Assembly (NCBI RefSeq): GCF_010548275.1
Contig: NZ_JAAGLT010000020.1
Span: forward strand, 62,001-126,000
Origin: Streptomyces sp. SID12488
Lineage (GTDB): Bacteria > Actinomycetota > Actinomycetes > Streptomycetales > Streptomycetaceae
Direction of reading: 5' to 3'
DNA length: 64,000 nt
Shown here piece after piece: positions 41,953 through 50,091 of the stretch; the stretch's first letter is position 1, and every line of letters starts with the position of its first letter. The position numbers and the translations under genes were made by a program. Below the pieces are notes generated by a model. That model did no database searches and was not told the origin of the DNA. It was given only the letters and a program-made list of their open reading frames with translations.

Positions 41953-43964
41953 GTCGGGTTCTCCTCCGTGGCCGAGGAGGACTCGTCGGCCTGGGTGTCG
42001 AACGGGGTGCGGTAGCTTGGGGTGTTGGCGCGCAGGCGCAGCCGTAGGACGAGCCGGATGCGGGTGGACGCGGGCAGTCGTACCGTCAGGAAGGCGCTGT
42101 CGCAGGACGTCTCCGCCTCGGTGACGACCGGCTCGGTGTGGCCGTAGTCGTACATGTCACCGATCCAGTCGTCGTCCGCACAGGTCGTGTAGCGGACGCC
42201 GGTGATGGTGTGCTCGGCGAAGGCGCCCGCCTGGACGATCACTGTGCGGTCCGTCTCGGGGGCAAGGTTGACCAGTTCGACGGTGGTCGCCTCGGGGGCG
42301 ATGGAGGTGACCAGTGCGGCCACGTCCGGCGGCAGGCCGGCACGGCGGGCCTCGGCGTCGTGGTAGCGCAGCCGGGCCTGCTGCAGACCGCCGTTGTACA
42401 GCACCTGGGGGCCGCCCCAGGTGAGCTGGACGAGGGCCTCGGTGGCGACGGGGTTGCACTGCTGCCACACGTGGATGTCGGCCTCGGGCACGTCCAGGTC
42501 GCGGTAGCGGTCGATGCGCCTGAGGCGGTGGCGGATCTGGGCCTGGGCGGCGGCGAGGATGCGTTCCGGGTAGTCGGGGTCGTCACCGGCGAGGAAGGCG
42601 AACCACGCCTTCTCGTGTCCGGACTCTTCCTTGGCGCGGAACGGCCGGACGGTGCGCCAGTCGATGCCGCTCGCCTCGCGCAGCCCCTCCAGCCGGGCGC
42701 GGTCGGTGTCGGAGGCCGTGTGGTGCCACAGTGCGACCGGTACGGGCGCGGTGGCCGGGTTGTAGTCGAACCAGCCCGAGTCGTTGTGCCGGAACGGCAG
42801 GTGCAGCGTGGGCGTGTGGGCGTCCGGGCCGAGTTCGGCCGCCCACTTGGAGGGCAGACTGGAGTCCGCCTCGGTGTGGGGCATCACCTTGCCGCGTTCG
42901 ATCAGGGCGTCGAGCGAGGTCGCGACCAGGGAGAGGTGGTCGTCGTCCCCGGTGACCGTCGCCGCTGCGAGGGCCGCCACGCAGACCGCGTGACCGACGC
43001 TGTGCCAGCCGTGCGGCCAGGACCAGCCGTAGTGGCCGCCGTACCAGCGGCCCTCCAGCCGACTGCCGACGACCCCGTCCGGGCCCGCGTTGTCCGGGAC
43101 GATCCCCTGGTTCGCCCGGGTGCGCTCGCGCCACGCGCCCACGTACTCGACGATCCAGTCGCGGTAGCGCTCGTCGCCGGACAGGATCCAGGCGTTGAGG
43201 ACCAGTCCCGCCGCGCCGAGGTTGACCGCGGTGTCGCCGGTGCCCATCCGGTCCCGCATCTGCGGGCCGAGACGCGGATCCGCGGAGAGGGGGAACGGAC
43301 CGCCGTCCGCCTCGGGGATCCACTCGAGCGGAAAGCCGTACGTCTCGGCCTCCTTGAGCATCCAGGGATAGACGTCGCCGTCGAACAGGCCCTGGCGGTC
43401 GGGGTCGCTGCCGTTGTGCGGGCCGGTGATGACGCGGTGTTCGGGATCGTAGTTGCCCTTGGTCGGGTCTACGTACAACTCGGCGAAGCGCAGGGCGCGT
43501 TCGGACCAGCGCTCGGGCGCGGCCATGCACAGGAAGTAGAGCAGGAGGAGGCTCTCGCCCTGGTGGAACCAGTCGTAGCCGCGTTCGTACTCGTCGCGCA
43601 GCATGTCCAGTTCGGTGAGCTGCCGGGTCACGCCCTCCCAGTGCTTCTCACTGGCGGGCAGCAGGTCGTCGGCGCCGCCGAGGAGGTACAACTGCGGCCA
43701 GTTGAAGAACACTTCGTAGAAGTCGTCCACGCCGTCGCGGGTGGTGAGCCGGCCGGAGTAGTTGAGGCGGCCGTCCGGGCCGGTGAAGTCGCGGGCGAAG
43801 CGGCGCCAGGCGTGGTCGAGGAGCTCGAACAGGGCCCGCTGGGACACGGCCCAGCCCGGTGGTTCGAGCACCGGGACCCGGGCCTGGACCTCGGGCGGCG
43901 CGGCCGGGTGGGCGGGGGCCGGAGCGTCCTCACCCGACGTGCGGTCGGAAGAGCTGAGGGGCAT
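41949..43964 (-). CDS. large unknown protein, alpha/alpha-toroid-like, 671 aa
   Basis: I do not recognise a named family with certainty. The cytoplasmic-looking protein (no signal) has many Trp/Tyr/His-rich helical segments (WHSVGHAVCVAALAAATVTG, GYDWFHQGESLLLLYFLCM), as in (alpha/alpha)6-barrel glycoside hydrolases, lyases or linalool-isomerase-like enzymes. A beta-rich C-terminal region of about 120 residues follows (TTVELVNLAPETDRTVIV). Conserved-looking acids include DRMGTGDTAVN and HTEADSS. Its place between importer and mutarotase suggests it releases a fucose-like sugar from an imported glycoside. ATG 43964 excludes 13 unsupported residues. Confidence 0.6.
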   Translation of the reverse strand: MPLSSSDRTSGEDAPAPAHPAAPPEVQARVPVLEPPGWAVSQRALFELLDHAWRRFARDFTGPDGRLNYSGRLTTRDGVDDFYEVFFNWPQLYLLGGADDLLPASEKHWEGVTRQLTELDMLRDEYERGYDWFHQGESLLLLYFLCMAAPERWSERALRFAELYVDPTKGNYDPEHRVITGPHNGSDPDRQGLFDGDVYPWMLKEAETYGFPLEWIPEADGGPFPLSADPRLGPQMRDRMGTGDTAVNLGAAGLVLNAWILSGDERYRDWIVEYVGAWRERTRANQGIVPDNAGPDGVVGSRLEGRWYGGHYGWSWPHGWHSVGHAVCVAALAAATVTGDDDHLSLVATSLDALIERGKVMPHTEADSSLPSKWAAELGPDAHTPTLHLPFRHNDSGWFDYNPATAPVPVALWHHTASDTDRARLEGLREASGIDWRTVRPFRAKEESGHEKAWFAFLAGDDPDYPERILAAAQAQIRHRLRRIDRYRDLDVPEADIHVWQQCNPVATEALVQLTWGGPQVLYNGGLQQARLRYHDAEARRAGLPPDVAALVTSIAPEATTVELVNLAPETDRTVIVQAGAFAEHTITGVRYTTCADDDWIGDMYDYGHTEPVVTEAETSCDSAFLTVRLPASTRIRLVLRLRLRANTPSYRTPFDTQADESSSATEENPT

Positions 43965-44071
43965 GGGAAGGATCTCCGTTCGGGGTGGTGGCGAGGTGCG
44001 CACGCAGGGGACGACGGGCCGGGCGGACGGGTATCGGCTCGGGCGTCATGAGTGGAGCCGTGGTCCGGGGT

Positions 44072-44983
44072 CTACTCCTTGGTGGCTCCGGCGAGCATTC
44101 CGCTGACCAGGAAGCGCTGGGCGAACAGGAAGACGACCAGTACCGGTGTGATGGCCAGCAGCGTGGCCAGTGCCAGCTGCGGGCGCTCGATCGCGGTCGT
44201 ACCGACGGCCGGGTTGAAGGACGGCACGTTGCTGAGCAGGCTTCCGACCCCCACCTGGATCGGCATCTGGTCGCTCTCGGGGAGCATCACGTACGGCAGG
44301 AAGTAGTTGGTCCAGTTGGCGACGAAGCTGAAGAAGCCCACAAGGGCGATGACGGGGGTCGCCAGCGGCAGCGCGATGTGCCGGAAGACGCCGAACTCCG
44401 AGCAGCCGTCCATCCGTGCCGCCGCCAGGAGATCCTTCGGTACGGCGGTGCTGAAGTAGATGTACGTCAGATACACGCCGAACGGGTAGAACGAGTACGG
44501 CAGGATGATCGACCACATCGACCCGATCAGGTGCACCGCGTTGATCTCCAGGAACAGCGGCACCACCAGCGTCGCGGTCGGCATGAGCATCACGACCAGG
44601 GTCGAGACGAGCAGCGCGTGCCGGCCACGGAACTCCGTCATGGCCAGGGCGTACCCCGCCGGTACGGCCACGCAGAGCGTGATGACCAGCGAGATCACCG
44701 CGTAGAGCGTGGAGTTGCCGAGCCACTGCAGGACGGCGTGGTCCTGGAACGCCGTGAGGGCGTCCCAGTTGGTCTTGAAGGCGTGCCAGGAGCCGAAGGA
44801 CAGCGGGCTGCCGTGCACGAGTTGCTGGTCGGTCTTGGTCGCCGCGAGGGCGAGCCACAGCACCGGCAGCACGAAGAACACCATGAACACGGCCAGTACG
44901 GAGCCGGTCAGCAGGCGGGGCGCGAGGCGGCTCGGGGAGCGGGGGCGCCGCCGCTCGGAGGCCTGGTGGTGCGCTCGGCTCAT
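44072..44983 (-). CDS. carbohydrate ABC permease, MalG type
   Basis: A 303-residue CUT1 permease with six spans and the EAA loop LAAARMDGCSEFGVFRHIALPLATPV. ATG 44983 (MSRAHHQASE) gives a normal basic N-terminus; the longer frame is unsupported. It is the third gene of the importer operon, after the binding protein and the MalF-type gene. No ATPase gene is nearby; a shared MsiK-type ATPase is the likely partner. Confidence 0.9.
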   Translation of the reverse strand: MSRAHHQASERRRPRSPSRLAPRLLTGSVLAVFMVFFVLPVLWLALAATKTDQQLVHGSPLSFGSWHAFKTNWDALTAFQDHAVLQWLGNSTLYAVISLVITLCVAVPAGYALAMTEFRGRHALLVSTLVVMLMPTATLVVPLFLEINAVHLIGSMWSIILPYSFYPFGVYLTYIYFSTAVPKDLLAAARMDGCSEFGVFRHIALPLATPVIALVGFFSFVANWTNYFLPYVMLPESDQMPIQVGVGSLLSNVPSFNPAVGTTAIERPQLALATLLAITPVLVVFLFAQRFLVSGMLAGATKE

Positions 44984-45038
44984 GACGCTTGGTTCCCGTT
45001 CCGTGCGTGGTGTGACGGTGGCCGGTCCGGCAGGGGTC

Positions 45039-45953
45039 CTAGTCGGCATCGAAGAACCCCGACCGTGCGACGAAGACCGCGGCGGCCGACACACTGACGA
45101 CCAGAAGCTCCACCGAGACCGCGGCGGCACCGTTGATGTTGTTCATCTGGAAGGCGAAGTCGTACGTCAGCTGGTTCAGCGAGTAGTCGCGTCCGGCGAC
45201 GCCCACGCTGGCGAGGGAGAGCAACTGCGGTTCCACGAACAGCTGGGCGCCGCCCGCGAAGGCCAGGATCACCATGTACACGATCCACTTGCGGAGCATG
45301 GGGATCTGCACACGCCAGGCGGTCTGCCAGGCGCTCGCGCCGTCGATGCGGGCGGCTTCCATGACGTCCTTGGGGATGTTGTTCAGCGCGCCGTAGATGA
45401 CGACGATCCAGCCGCCCGCGCCGGTCCAGAACGCGATGACCGTGAACAACAGCGGCAGGTTCCCGGGTGCGATGACCTCACCGAAGGTGTGGAATCCCAG
45501 CGTGCCCAGCAGTGAGCTGACCGGGCTCACCGCGGGGTCGAGCATGAACAGCCACACCAGCACGCTCGCGGCCCCGGCGAGGGCACCGGGGATGTAGAAG
45601 AGGAAGCGCAGGGACTTGCTGACGGCGCCCGAGGCGAGACGGTGCAGCAGCAGCGCCAGGGCCACCACGAACACCACGAGCGAGACCAGCCAGAACAGGA
45701 GGTACAGCGCGACATGGCCGACGGCGTCCAGGAAGCGGAAGTCCTGTGCCGTGGTGATGAAGTTGGTGAAGCCGGTGAAAGTGCCGCCGGCGTCGGTGAA
45801 GGCGAAGTAGACGGCGTATCCGGTCGGCAGGATGCCGAACGCGATCAGCAGGAGCACGTAGCAGGCGACGAAGGCGACGCCGGCCCGGCTCTGCCGGGCG
45901 ACGCCGCGAGGGCGCCGCCGGGCAGAGCCGGCCGAAGGGTGGGCGGCGGTCAC
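45039..45953 (-). CDS. carbohydrate ABC permease, MalF type
   Basis: A 304-residue CUT1 permease whose GTG start overlaps the binding-protein stop (GTGA), showing coupled translation. Six spans; EAA loop MEAARIDGASAWQTAWRVQIPML. The N-terminal ILPTGYAVYFAFTDAGGTFTGF is typical of MalF-like subunits. It forms the channel with the product of 44072-44983. Confidence 0.9.
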   Translation of the reverse strand: MTAAHPSAGSARRRPRGVARQSRAGVAFVACYVLLLIAFGILPTGYAVYFAFTDAGGTFTGFTNFITTAQDFRFLDAVGHVALYLLFWLVSLVVFVVALALLLHRLASGAVSKSLRFLFYIPGALAGAASVLVWLFMLDPAVSPVSSLLGTLGFHTFGEVIAPGNLPLLFTVIAFWTGAGGWIVVIYGALNNIPKDVMEAARIDGASAWQTAWRVQIPMLRKWIVYMVILAFAGGAQLFVEPQLLSLASVGVAGRDYSLNQLTYDFAFQMNNINGAAAVSVELLVVSVSAAAVFVARSGFFDAD

Positions 45954-47311
45954 TGGGAGACCTTGTATCCGTTGGACTTGGCGTACTTGGTGATGGAGTC
46001 CTGCCAGGCGGGCAGCATCGAGGCGATGGACTTGCCCTGGGTGATGCCGGGCTTGACGGTGGCCGCCCAGATCGCCTCCTGGCTGAACTGGCCCGAGCCC
46101 CACTGCGGCCAGACCTGGGAGGAGGCGTCCTTGAGCGCGCCCAGGTCACTGGCGAAGTAGCCGGAGGCGTCCTGCCCCTTCAGCCAGGCCTCGGCCGCGG
46201 GTGCGTAGGCCGGGTAGCCGGGTGCCTTCTCGCCCTGGTAGGCGTTGTCGGTGGTGACCCACTTGAGGAAGTCGGTGGCCGCCTTGATGTGGGTGGAGTG
46301 CTGGGACAGCAGCCAGGTGCCGCCGCCGACGTTGCCGGTGGAGGGCGAGCCGTCTCCCTGCCACTGCGGTATGGGAGCCGCCGCGATCTGCTTGGCGGGG
46401 ACCTTGAGGGTGTCCCGGAACATCGCGCCGCCGAACCAGGCAGGGCCAGGCATGAGCAGGACCTTGTCGGCCTGGTTCTTGCCGAAGTCGGTGCTGAAGA
46501 CGCCGCTGATGGACATGGACTTGTTCTTGATCAGCACGTCCAGCAGCTCGGCCATCTTGGTGCAGGCCTCGCTGGTGGTGTTCACCGAGACGGACTTGGG
46601 CCCGGTGATGTCGTTGGCGCCGCACTTGCTCGCCCAGAGGTAGATCTCGGGGGTGAAGGAGTCACCGGCGTCGCCGACGAGGTACCCGGGGTGCTCCTTG
46701 GCGACCTTCTCACCGAGCTTCTGGTACTCCTCCCAGGTCGTCGGCAGCGTGTAGCCGAACTGCTTCAGCAGCGGCGCGTTGTACCAGAGCACCGCCTGGG
46801 AGAGGTCGTTGCGCAGGCAGTAGACGGTGCCGTCGACCGTGCAGACGTCGTTGGCGCCCTTCGCGAACTGCCCGACCGTCGCCCCGTCGACCAGGCCCTT
46901 GTTGAGGGGGGCGGCGAAGCCCGCGTCGACCGCCCAGCTGGCCTCGTTGTTCTGGGAACTGAAGACGACGTCCGGCCAGCCCTTGCCGGTGCGGTTGAAG
47001 AGCTGGACCTTTGTCTGCAGATAGTTCGAGCCGTTGGCGTCACCGTCGTAGCTGACGATGTCCAGCTGCACCTCGGGGTGCAGCTTCTGGTACAGCTTCG
47101 CGGCGTCCATACGGGTCGCGTCCACCCAGACGGTCAACGCGCCGTCCTTCTGCGGCGCCTGGGCGAAGCCGTCCTTGTCGGTCGTGCCGCCGGTGCCGCC
47201 GCCACAGGCGGAAACGGTCAGCAGCACGATGGCGGCGCACCCGGCCGGCAACGCCGTACGTCGGCGGCTGACGGCTCTTGGCCGGCTGGACGAAGCCTTG
47301 TTGACGGTCAT
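45950..47311 (-). CDS. extracellular sugar-binding lipoprotein, CUT1 family
   Basis: A 453-residue solute-binding lipoprotein. A basic N-terminus (RPRAVSRRR) and hydrophobic core lead to the lipobox TVSAC (Cys near 38). The mature domain starts GALTVWVDATRMDAAKLYQKLHP and contains WPDVVFSSQNNEASWAV and the Asn/Trp-rich sugar site. ATG 47311 has GGAG upstream. First gene of the sugar operon on the minus strand, divergent from the FadR-type regulator. Substrate probably a fucose-like sugar or its glycoside. Confidence 0.9.
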   Translation of the reverse strand: MTVNKASSSRPRAVSRRRTALPAGCAAIVLLTVSACGGGTGGTTDKDGFAQAPQKDGALTVWVDATRMDAAKLYQKLHPEVQLDIVSYDGDANGSNYLQTKVQLFNRTGKGWPDVVFSSQNNEASWAVDAGFAAPLNKGLVDGATVGQFAKGANDVCTVDGTVYCLRNDLSQAVLWYNAPLLKQFGYTLPTTWEEYQKLGEKVAKEHPGYLVGDAGDSFTPEIYLWASKCGANDITGPKSVSVNTTSEACTKMAELLDVLIKNKSMSISGVFSTDFGKNQADKVLLMPGPAWFGGAMFRDTLKVPAKQIAAAPIPQWQGDGSPSTGNVGGGTWLLSQHSTHIKAATDFLKWVTTDNAYQGEKAPGYPAYAPAAEAWLKGQDASGYFASDLGALKDASSQVWPQWGSGQFSQEAIWAATVKPGITQGKSIASMLPAWQDSITKYAKSNGYKVSQ

Positions 47312-47406
47312 GAGTGACTCCACTGAGTGTGCATGGATGGGGTGACGCCGAGCCGTCCCGGGCGGGCGTCGGGCGCTGAAGGTGACGGGACCAACACCTC
47401 GCGGTG

Positions 47407-47437
47407 AAATTAGCCGCCTTATCGATGGGTACGTCAA
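47407..47437 (-). promoter_or_regulatory. candidate promoter of the sugar-importer operon
   Basis: On the minus strand TTGACG (47437-47432), a 19-base gap and TAATTT (47412-47407) lie about 95 bases upstream of the binding-protein start. The spacer is longer than ideal, so this is tentative. The surrounding 341-base divergent region is unusually AT-rich for this genome. Confidence 0.35.
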
Positions 47438-47494
47438 GGGGGTGTGCAGCGTTCTTTTCCTGGGTTCTGGTCGATGACGTAGGGGTTGAGCGGC

Positions 47495-47509
47495 TTTATG
47501 TCCCATAAA
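47495..47509. promoter_or_regulatory. inverted repeat in the importer/FadR intergenic region
   Basis: TTTATG-TCC-CATAAA, a perfect 6-base dyad about 60 bases upstream of the candidate importer -35 box. Possible operator or activator site; regulator unknown. Confidence 0.35.
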
Positions 47510-47559
47510 TCGCTTATTTTCTCACCCTTCCCCGGACTTACGGCGGGGCTTCCTTGTGA

Positions 47560-47576
47560 AATGAGTACGACTTATT
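47560..47576. promoter_or_regulatory. FadR-type GntR operator
   Basis: AATGAGTACGACTTATT is a 17-base dyad with one mismatch and the GT-N3-AC centre expected for FadR-subfamily GntR regulators. It lies 77 bases upstream of the regulator gene and 250 bases from the importer gene. Likely autoregulatory site and possibly the operon switch. Confidence 0.5.
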
Positions 47577-47652
47577 GTGGGCCTGGGGTACGATCAGCGA
47601 GGCTCCTCGGCGATCAGTCGCGTTCGCCGCAGTCACCCCGGAGGCAGCACAC

Positions 47653-48450
47653 ATGAACGACACGCCAGCGACCGAAGCGGCCGCGCCGGCGCAGACCCTT
47701 CCCGCCCCGGCAACAGCGGTGAACGGCTCGGACGAACGGCGTGACTACCGCCCCGGGTACGAGATCGTGGCGGAGCGGATCCTCGAGTACATCGCCGAGG
47801 CGCGGATGGTGGCGGGTGACCGGCTGCCCACGGAGATCGATCTGGCCCAGACGCTGAACACCAGCCGAGCAGTGGTGCGGGAAGCCGTGAAGATCCTCTC
47901 GGCGCTCGGCCGCGTGCGGGCCCACAAGGGGCGGGGGCTGTTCGTCGCGGACGACGAGGGCATGCTCATCACCAGCCGGTGGGGAGGTTTCTTCCGTCCC
48001 GTCGACATCGACCACGTCCTGATGCTGTTCGAGTTCCGCAGGGTCCAGGAGATGGCCGCCAGCAGCCTCGCGGCCACCCGTGCCACCCCTTCCGAGCTGC
48101 GTGCCATCGAGGTCGCCATGCAGCAGTGCCGGCACGGATTCGTCCACGGCCAGGTCGACGTCTTCAACCAGGCGGACGACGACTTCCACGCGGCCGTGAC
48201 CGCCGCCTCGCACAACACCTTCCTCGCCAGTGCCGTGCGCGACGCACGACGACTGCAGCGGCAGTCCAGCGCCATCGGCATCCACGACACGCTGGGCGAG
48301 AACACCGAGTTCGCTGTCGAGGAACACGAGGCGATCTACCGGGCCATCCGCGACGGCCGCCCCGAGGAAGCCGCCGAGGCCACCGCGGCACACCTCGACA
48401 GGACCCTGGAGGATTACCGGCGTGAGATCCAGCGGCGCCTGTTCGGATAA
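47653..48450 (+). CDS. GntR-family regulator, FadR subfamily
   Basis: A 265-residue regulator. The GntR winged helix (about 38-105) includes VAERILEYIAEARMVAGDRLPTEIDLAQTLNTSRAVVREAVKILSALGRV in continuous form. The C-terminal FCD domain has the metal-binding Asp/His set (FNQADDDFHAAVTAASHN, then EEHEAIYRAIRDGRPEEA). FCD domains bind small organic acids, so a sugar acid such as fuconate is a plausible effector. ATG 47653 has GGAGG 9 bases upstream. It is divergent from the importer operon, with a FadR-type operator at 47560-47576. Confidence 0.9.
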   Translation: MNDTPATEAAAPAQTLPAPATAVNGSDERRDYRPGYEIVAERILEYIAEARMVAGDRLPTEIDLAQTLNTSRAVVREAVKILSALGRVRAHKGRGLFVADDEGMLITSRWGGFFRPVDIDHVLMLFEFRRVQEMAASSLAATRATPSELRAIEVAMQQCRHGFVHGQVDVFNQADDDFHAAVTAASHNTFLASAVRDARRLQRQSSAIGIHDTLGENTEFAVEEHEAIYRAIRDGRPEEAAEATAAHLDRTLEDYRREIQRRLFG

Positions 48451-48912
48451 CAGCTGAACATGTGAGCCCCGCCCCGGCGGCCGGAAGCCGACAGCGGCAG
48501 AAAGCGCCCCCGGGCGCTCTCGCCTCTGCGGCTTCGCCGGAACGGGGGAAATCTCCGTACGCTTTCCACGCAAAAAAATCGCGGCGGCATCGTACTCCGG
48601 CTGGTCCGGGAACGCCCGAGTCGTCGTGCCGGTGAGTGCCCGCCGTACGCGGGGCGGCCCCGCGAGTCACCAGCGCGACGGCAGCAACGCCCTGAACAGG
48701 ACTTTCTTTCCCTCGTCCGCGCCCAGCGGCTGTTCCGCCACGGCCTGGAACGCCTCGCGTGCGGCGGTCGGAAGGGAGACGCGAAGTCTCCTCGCCGGAT
48801 CGGGACTCGGGCCGTTCGGCCGCTGTGGAGAACACGGGCCTCCTGACGCCCGTACCCTTTCCATGTCTACGGCGTCACATAGCGGGCGCCAAACCACTGG
48901 AGGCAACACCCC
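48451..48912. other. 462-base gap before rpoA
   Basis: No convincing complete gene. It holds the hairpin at 48503-48518 and, on the minus strand at about 48667-48790, an open tail reading VSLPTAAREAFQAVAEQPLG with coding-like third positions but no start or family, perhaps a gene remnant. The last 70 bases contain the rpoA leader with a GGAGG site; I cannot name a clear promoter. Confidence 0.4.
48503..48518 (+). terminator. hairpin after the FadR-type gene
   Basis: A stem of 7 bases (AGCGCCC/GGGCGCT) with a 2-base loop, 53 bases after the regulator stop. Short loop and no U-tract; a modest terminator candidate. Confidence 0.4.
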
Positions 48913-49935
48913 GTGCTGATTGCTCAGCGTCCATCCCTGACCGAAGAAGTCGTCGACGAGTTCCGCTCCCGGTTCGTCATCGAGCCGCTGGAGCCGGGCT
49001 TCGGCTACACCCTCGGGAACTCTCTGCGTCGTACGCTCCTCTCCTCGATCCCGGGTGCGGCGGTCACGTCCATCCGCGTCGACGGTGTCCTGCACGAGTT
49101 CACCACCGTGCCGGGCGTCAAGGAGGACGTCACCGACCTGATCCTCAACATCAAGCAGCTGGTCGTCTCCTCGGAGCAGGACGAGCCGGTCGTGATGTAC
49201 CTGCGCAAGCAGGGCCCGGGCGTCGTCACGGCCGCGGACATCGCGCCGCCGGCCGGTGTCGAGGTGCACAACCCCGACCTCGTCCTCGCCACGCTCAACG
49301 GCAAGGGCAAGCTGGAGATGGAGCTGACCGTCGAGCGCGGTCGCGGCTACGTCTCCGCCGTGCAGAACAAGCAGGTCGGTCAGGAGATCGGGCGTATCCC
49401 GGTCGACTCGATCTACTCGCCGGTTCTCAAGGTCACGTACAAGGTCGAGGCCACGCGTGTCGAGCAGCGCACCGACTTCGACAAGCTGATCGTCGACATC
49501 GAGACCAAGCAGGCCATGCGTCCCCGTGACGCCATGGCGTCGGCCGGTAAGACGCTGGTCGAGCTGTTCGGGCTCGCCCGTGAGCTCAACATCGACGCCG
49601 AGGGCATCGACATGGGCCCGTCCCCGACGGACGCCGCCCTCGCCGCCGATCTGGTGCTGCCGATCGAGGAGCTCGACCTCACCGTCCGCTCGTACAACTG
49701 CCTGAAGCGTGAGGGCGTCCACTCCGTGGGCGAGCTCGTCGCCCGCTCCGAGGCCGACCTGCTGGACATCCGCAACTTCGGTGCGAAGTCCATCGACGAG
49801 GTCAAGGCGAAGCTGGCCGACATGGGCCTGGCCCTGAAGGACAGCCCGCCCGGATTCAACCCGACCGCCGCCGCCGACGCCTTCGGCGCGGACAACGACG
49901 CCGACGGCGGCTTCGTGGAGACCGAGCAGTACTGA
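48913..49935 (+). CDS. rpoA: DNA-directed RNA polymerase alpha subunit, stand-alone copy
   Basis: A 340-residue full-length alpha subunit. The N-terminal assembly domain (VIEPLEPGFGYTLGNSLRRTLLSS) and C-terminal domain are complete. The promoter/activator-contact residues of the alpha-CTD are kept: RSYNCLKREGVHSVGEL with the Arg, Asn and Cys of the UP-element surface, and NFGAKSIDEVKAKL. GTG 48913 has GGAGG 9 bases upstream. In streptomycetes rpoA normally sits between rpsD and rplQ; here it is flanked by a GntR regulator and a catabolic reductase, so it is very probably a second copy. From memory it is nearly identical to the housekeeping protein, implying recent duplication or strong selection. 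Confidence 0.93.
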   Translation: MLIAQRPSLTEEVVDEFRSRFVIEPLEPGFGYTLGNSLRRTLLSSIPGAAVTSIRVDGVLHEFTTVPGVKEDVTDLILNIKQLVVSSEQDEPVVMYLRKQGPGVVTAADIAPPAGVEVHNPDLVLATLNGKGKLEMELTVERGRGYVSAVQNKQVGQEIGRIPVDSIYSPVLKVTYKVEATRVEQRTDFDKLIVDIETKQAMRPRDAMASAGKTLVELFGLARELNIDAEGIDMGPSPTDAALAADLVLPIEELDLTVRSYNCLKREGVHSVGELVARSEADLLDIRNFGAKSIDEVKAKLADMGLALKDSPPGFNPTAAADAFGADNDADGGFVETEQY

Positions 49936-49960
49936 ACACCGCGCCACCAGGCCCGTCACT

Positions 49961-49981
49961 CCGGTTCCGGTCTCGAACCGG
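49961..49981. terminator. terminator between rpoA and the convergent reductase gene
   Basis: A 7-base stem (CCGGTTC/GAACCGG) with a 7-base loop, 25 bases after the rpoA stop, between two convergent genes. Confidence 0.55.
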
Positions 49982-50091
49982 GTGCACGGGTCGGCGCGGA
50001 TCCCTCGTAAGGGCCTCCCCGGTCGGGTCGGGGTAGTGCCCGACCGAAGGGATTCGGGGGGTGCCCTGGTCGTCGCTGGACGCGATCGGCG

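Noticed and set aside
42138..44051. 637-codon plus-strand frame
   Set aside because: Shadow of the 671-residue gene; the minus-strand frame has normal protein composition and an overlapping start/stop with the mutarotase.
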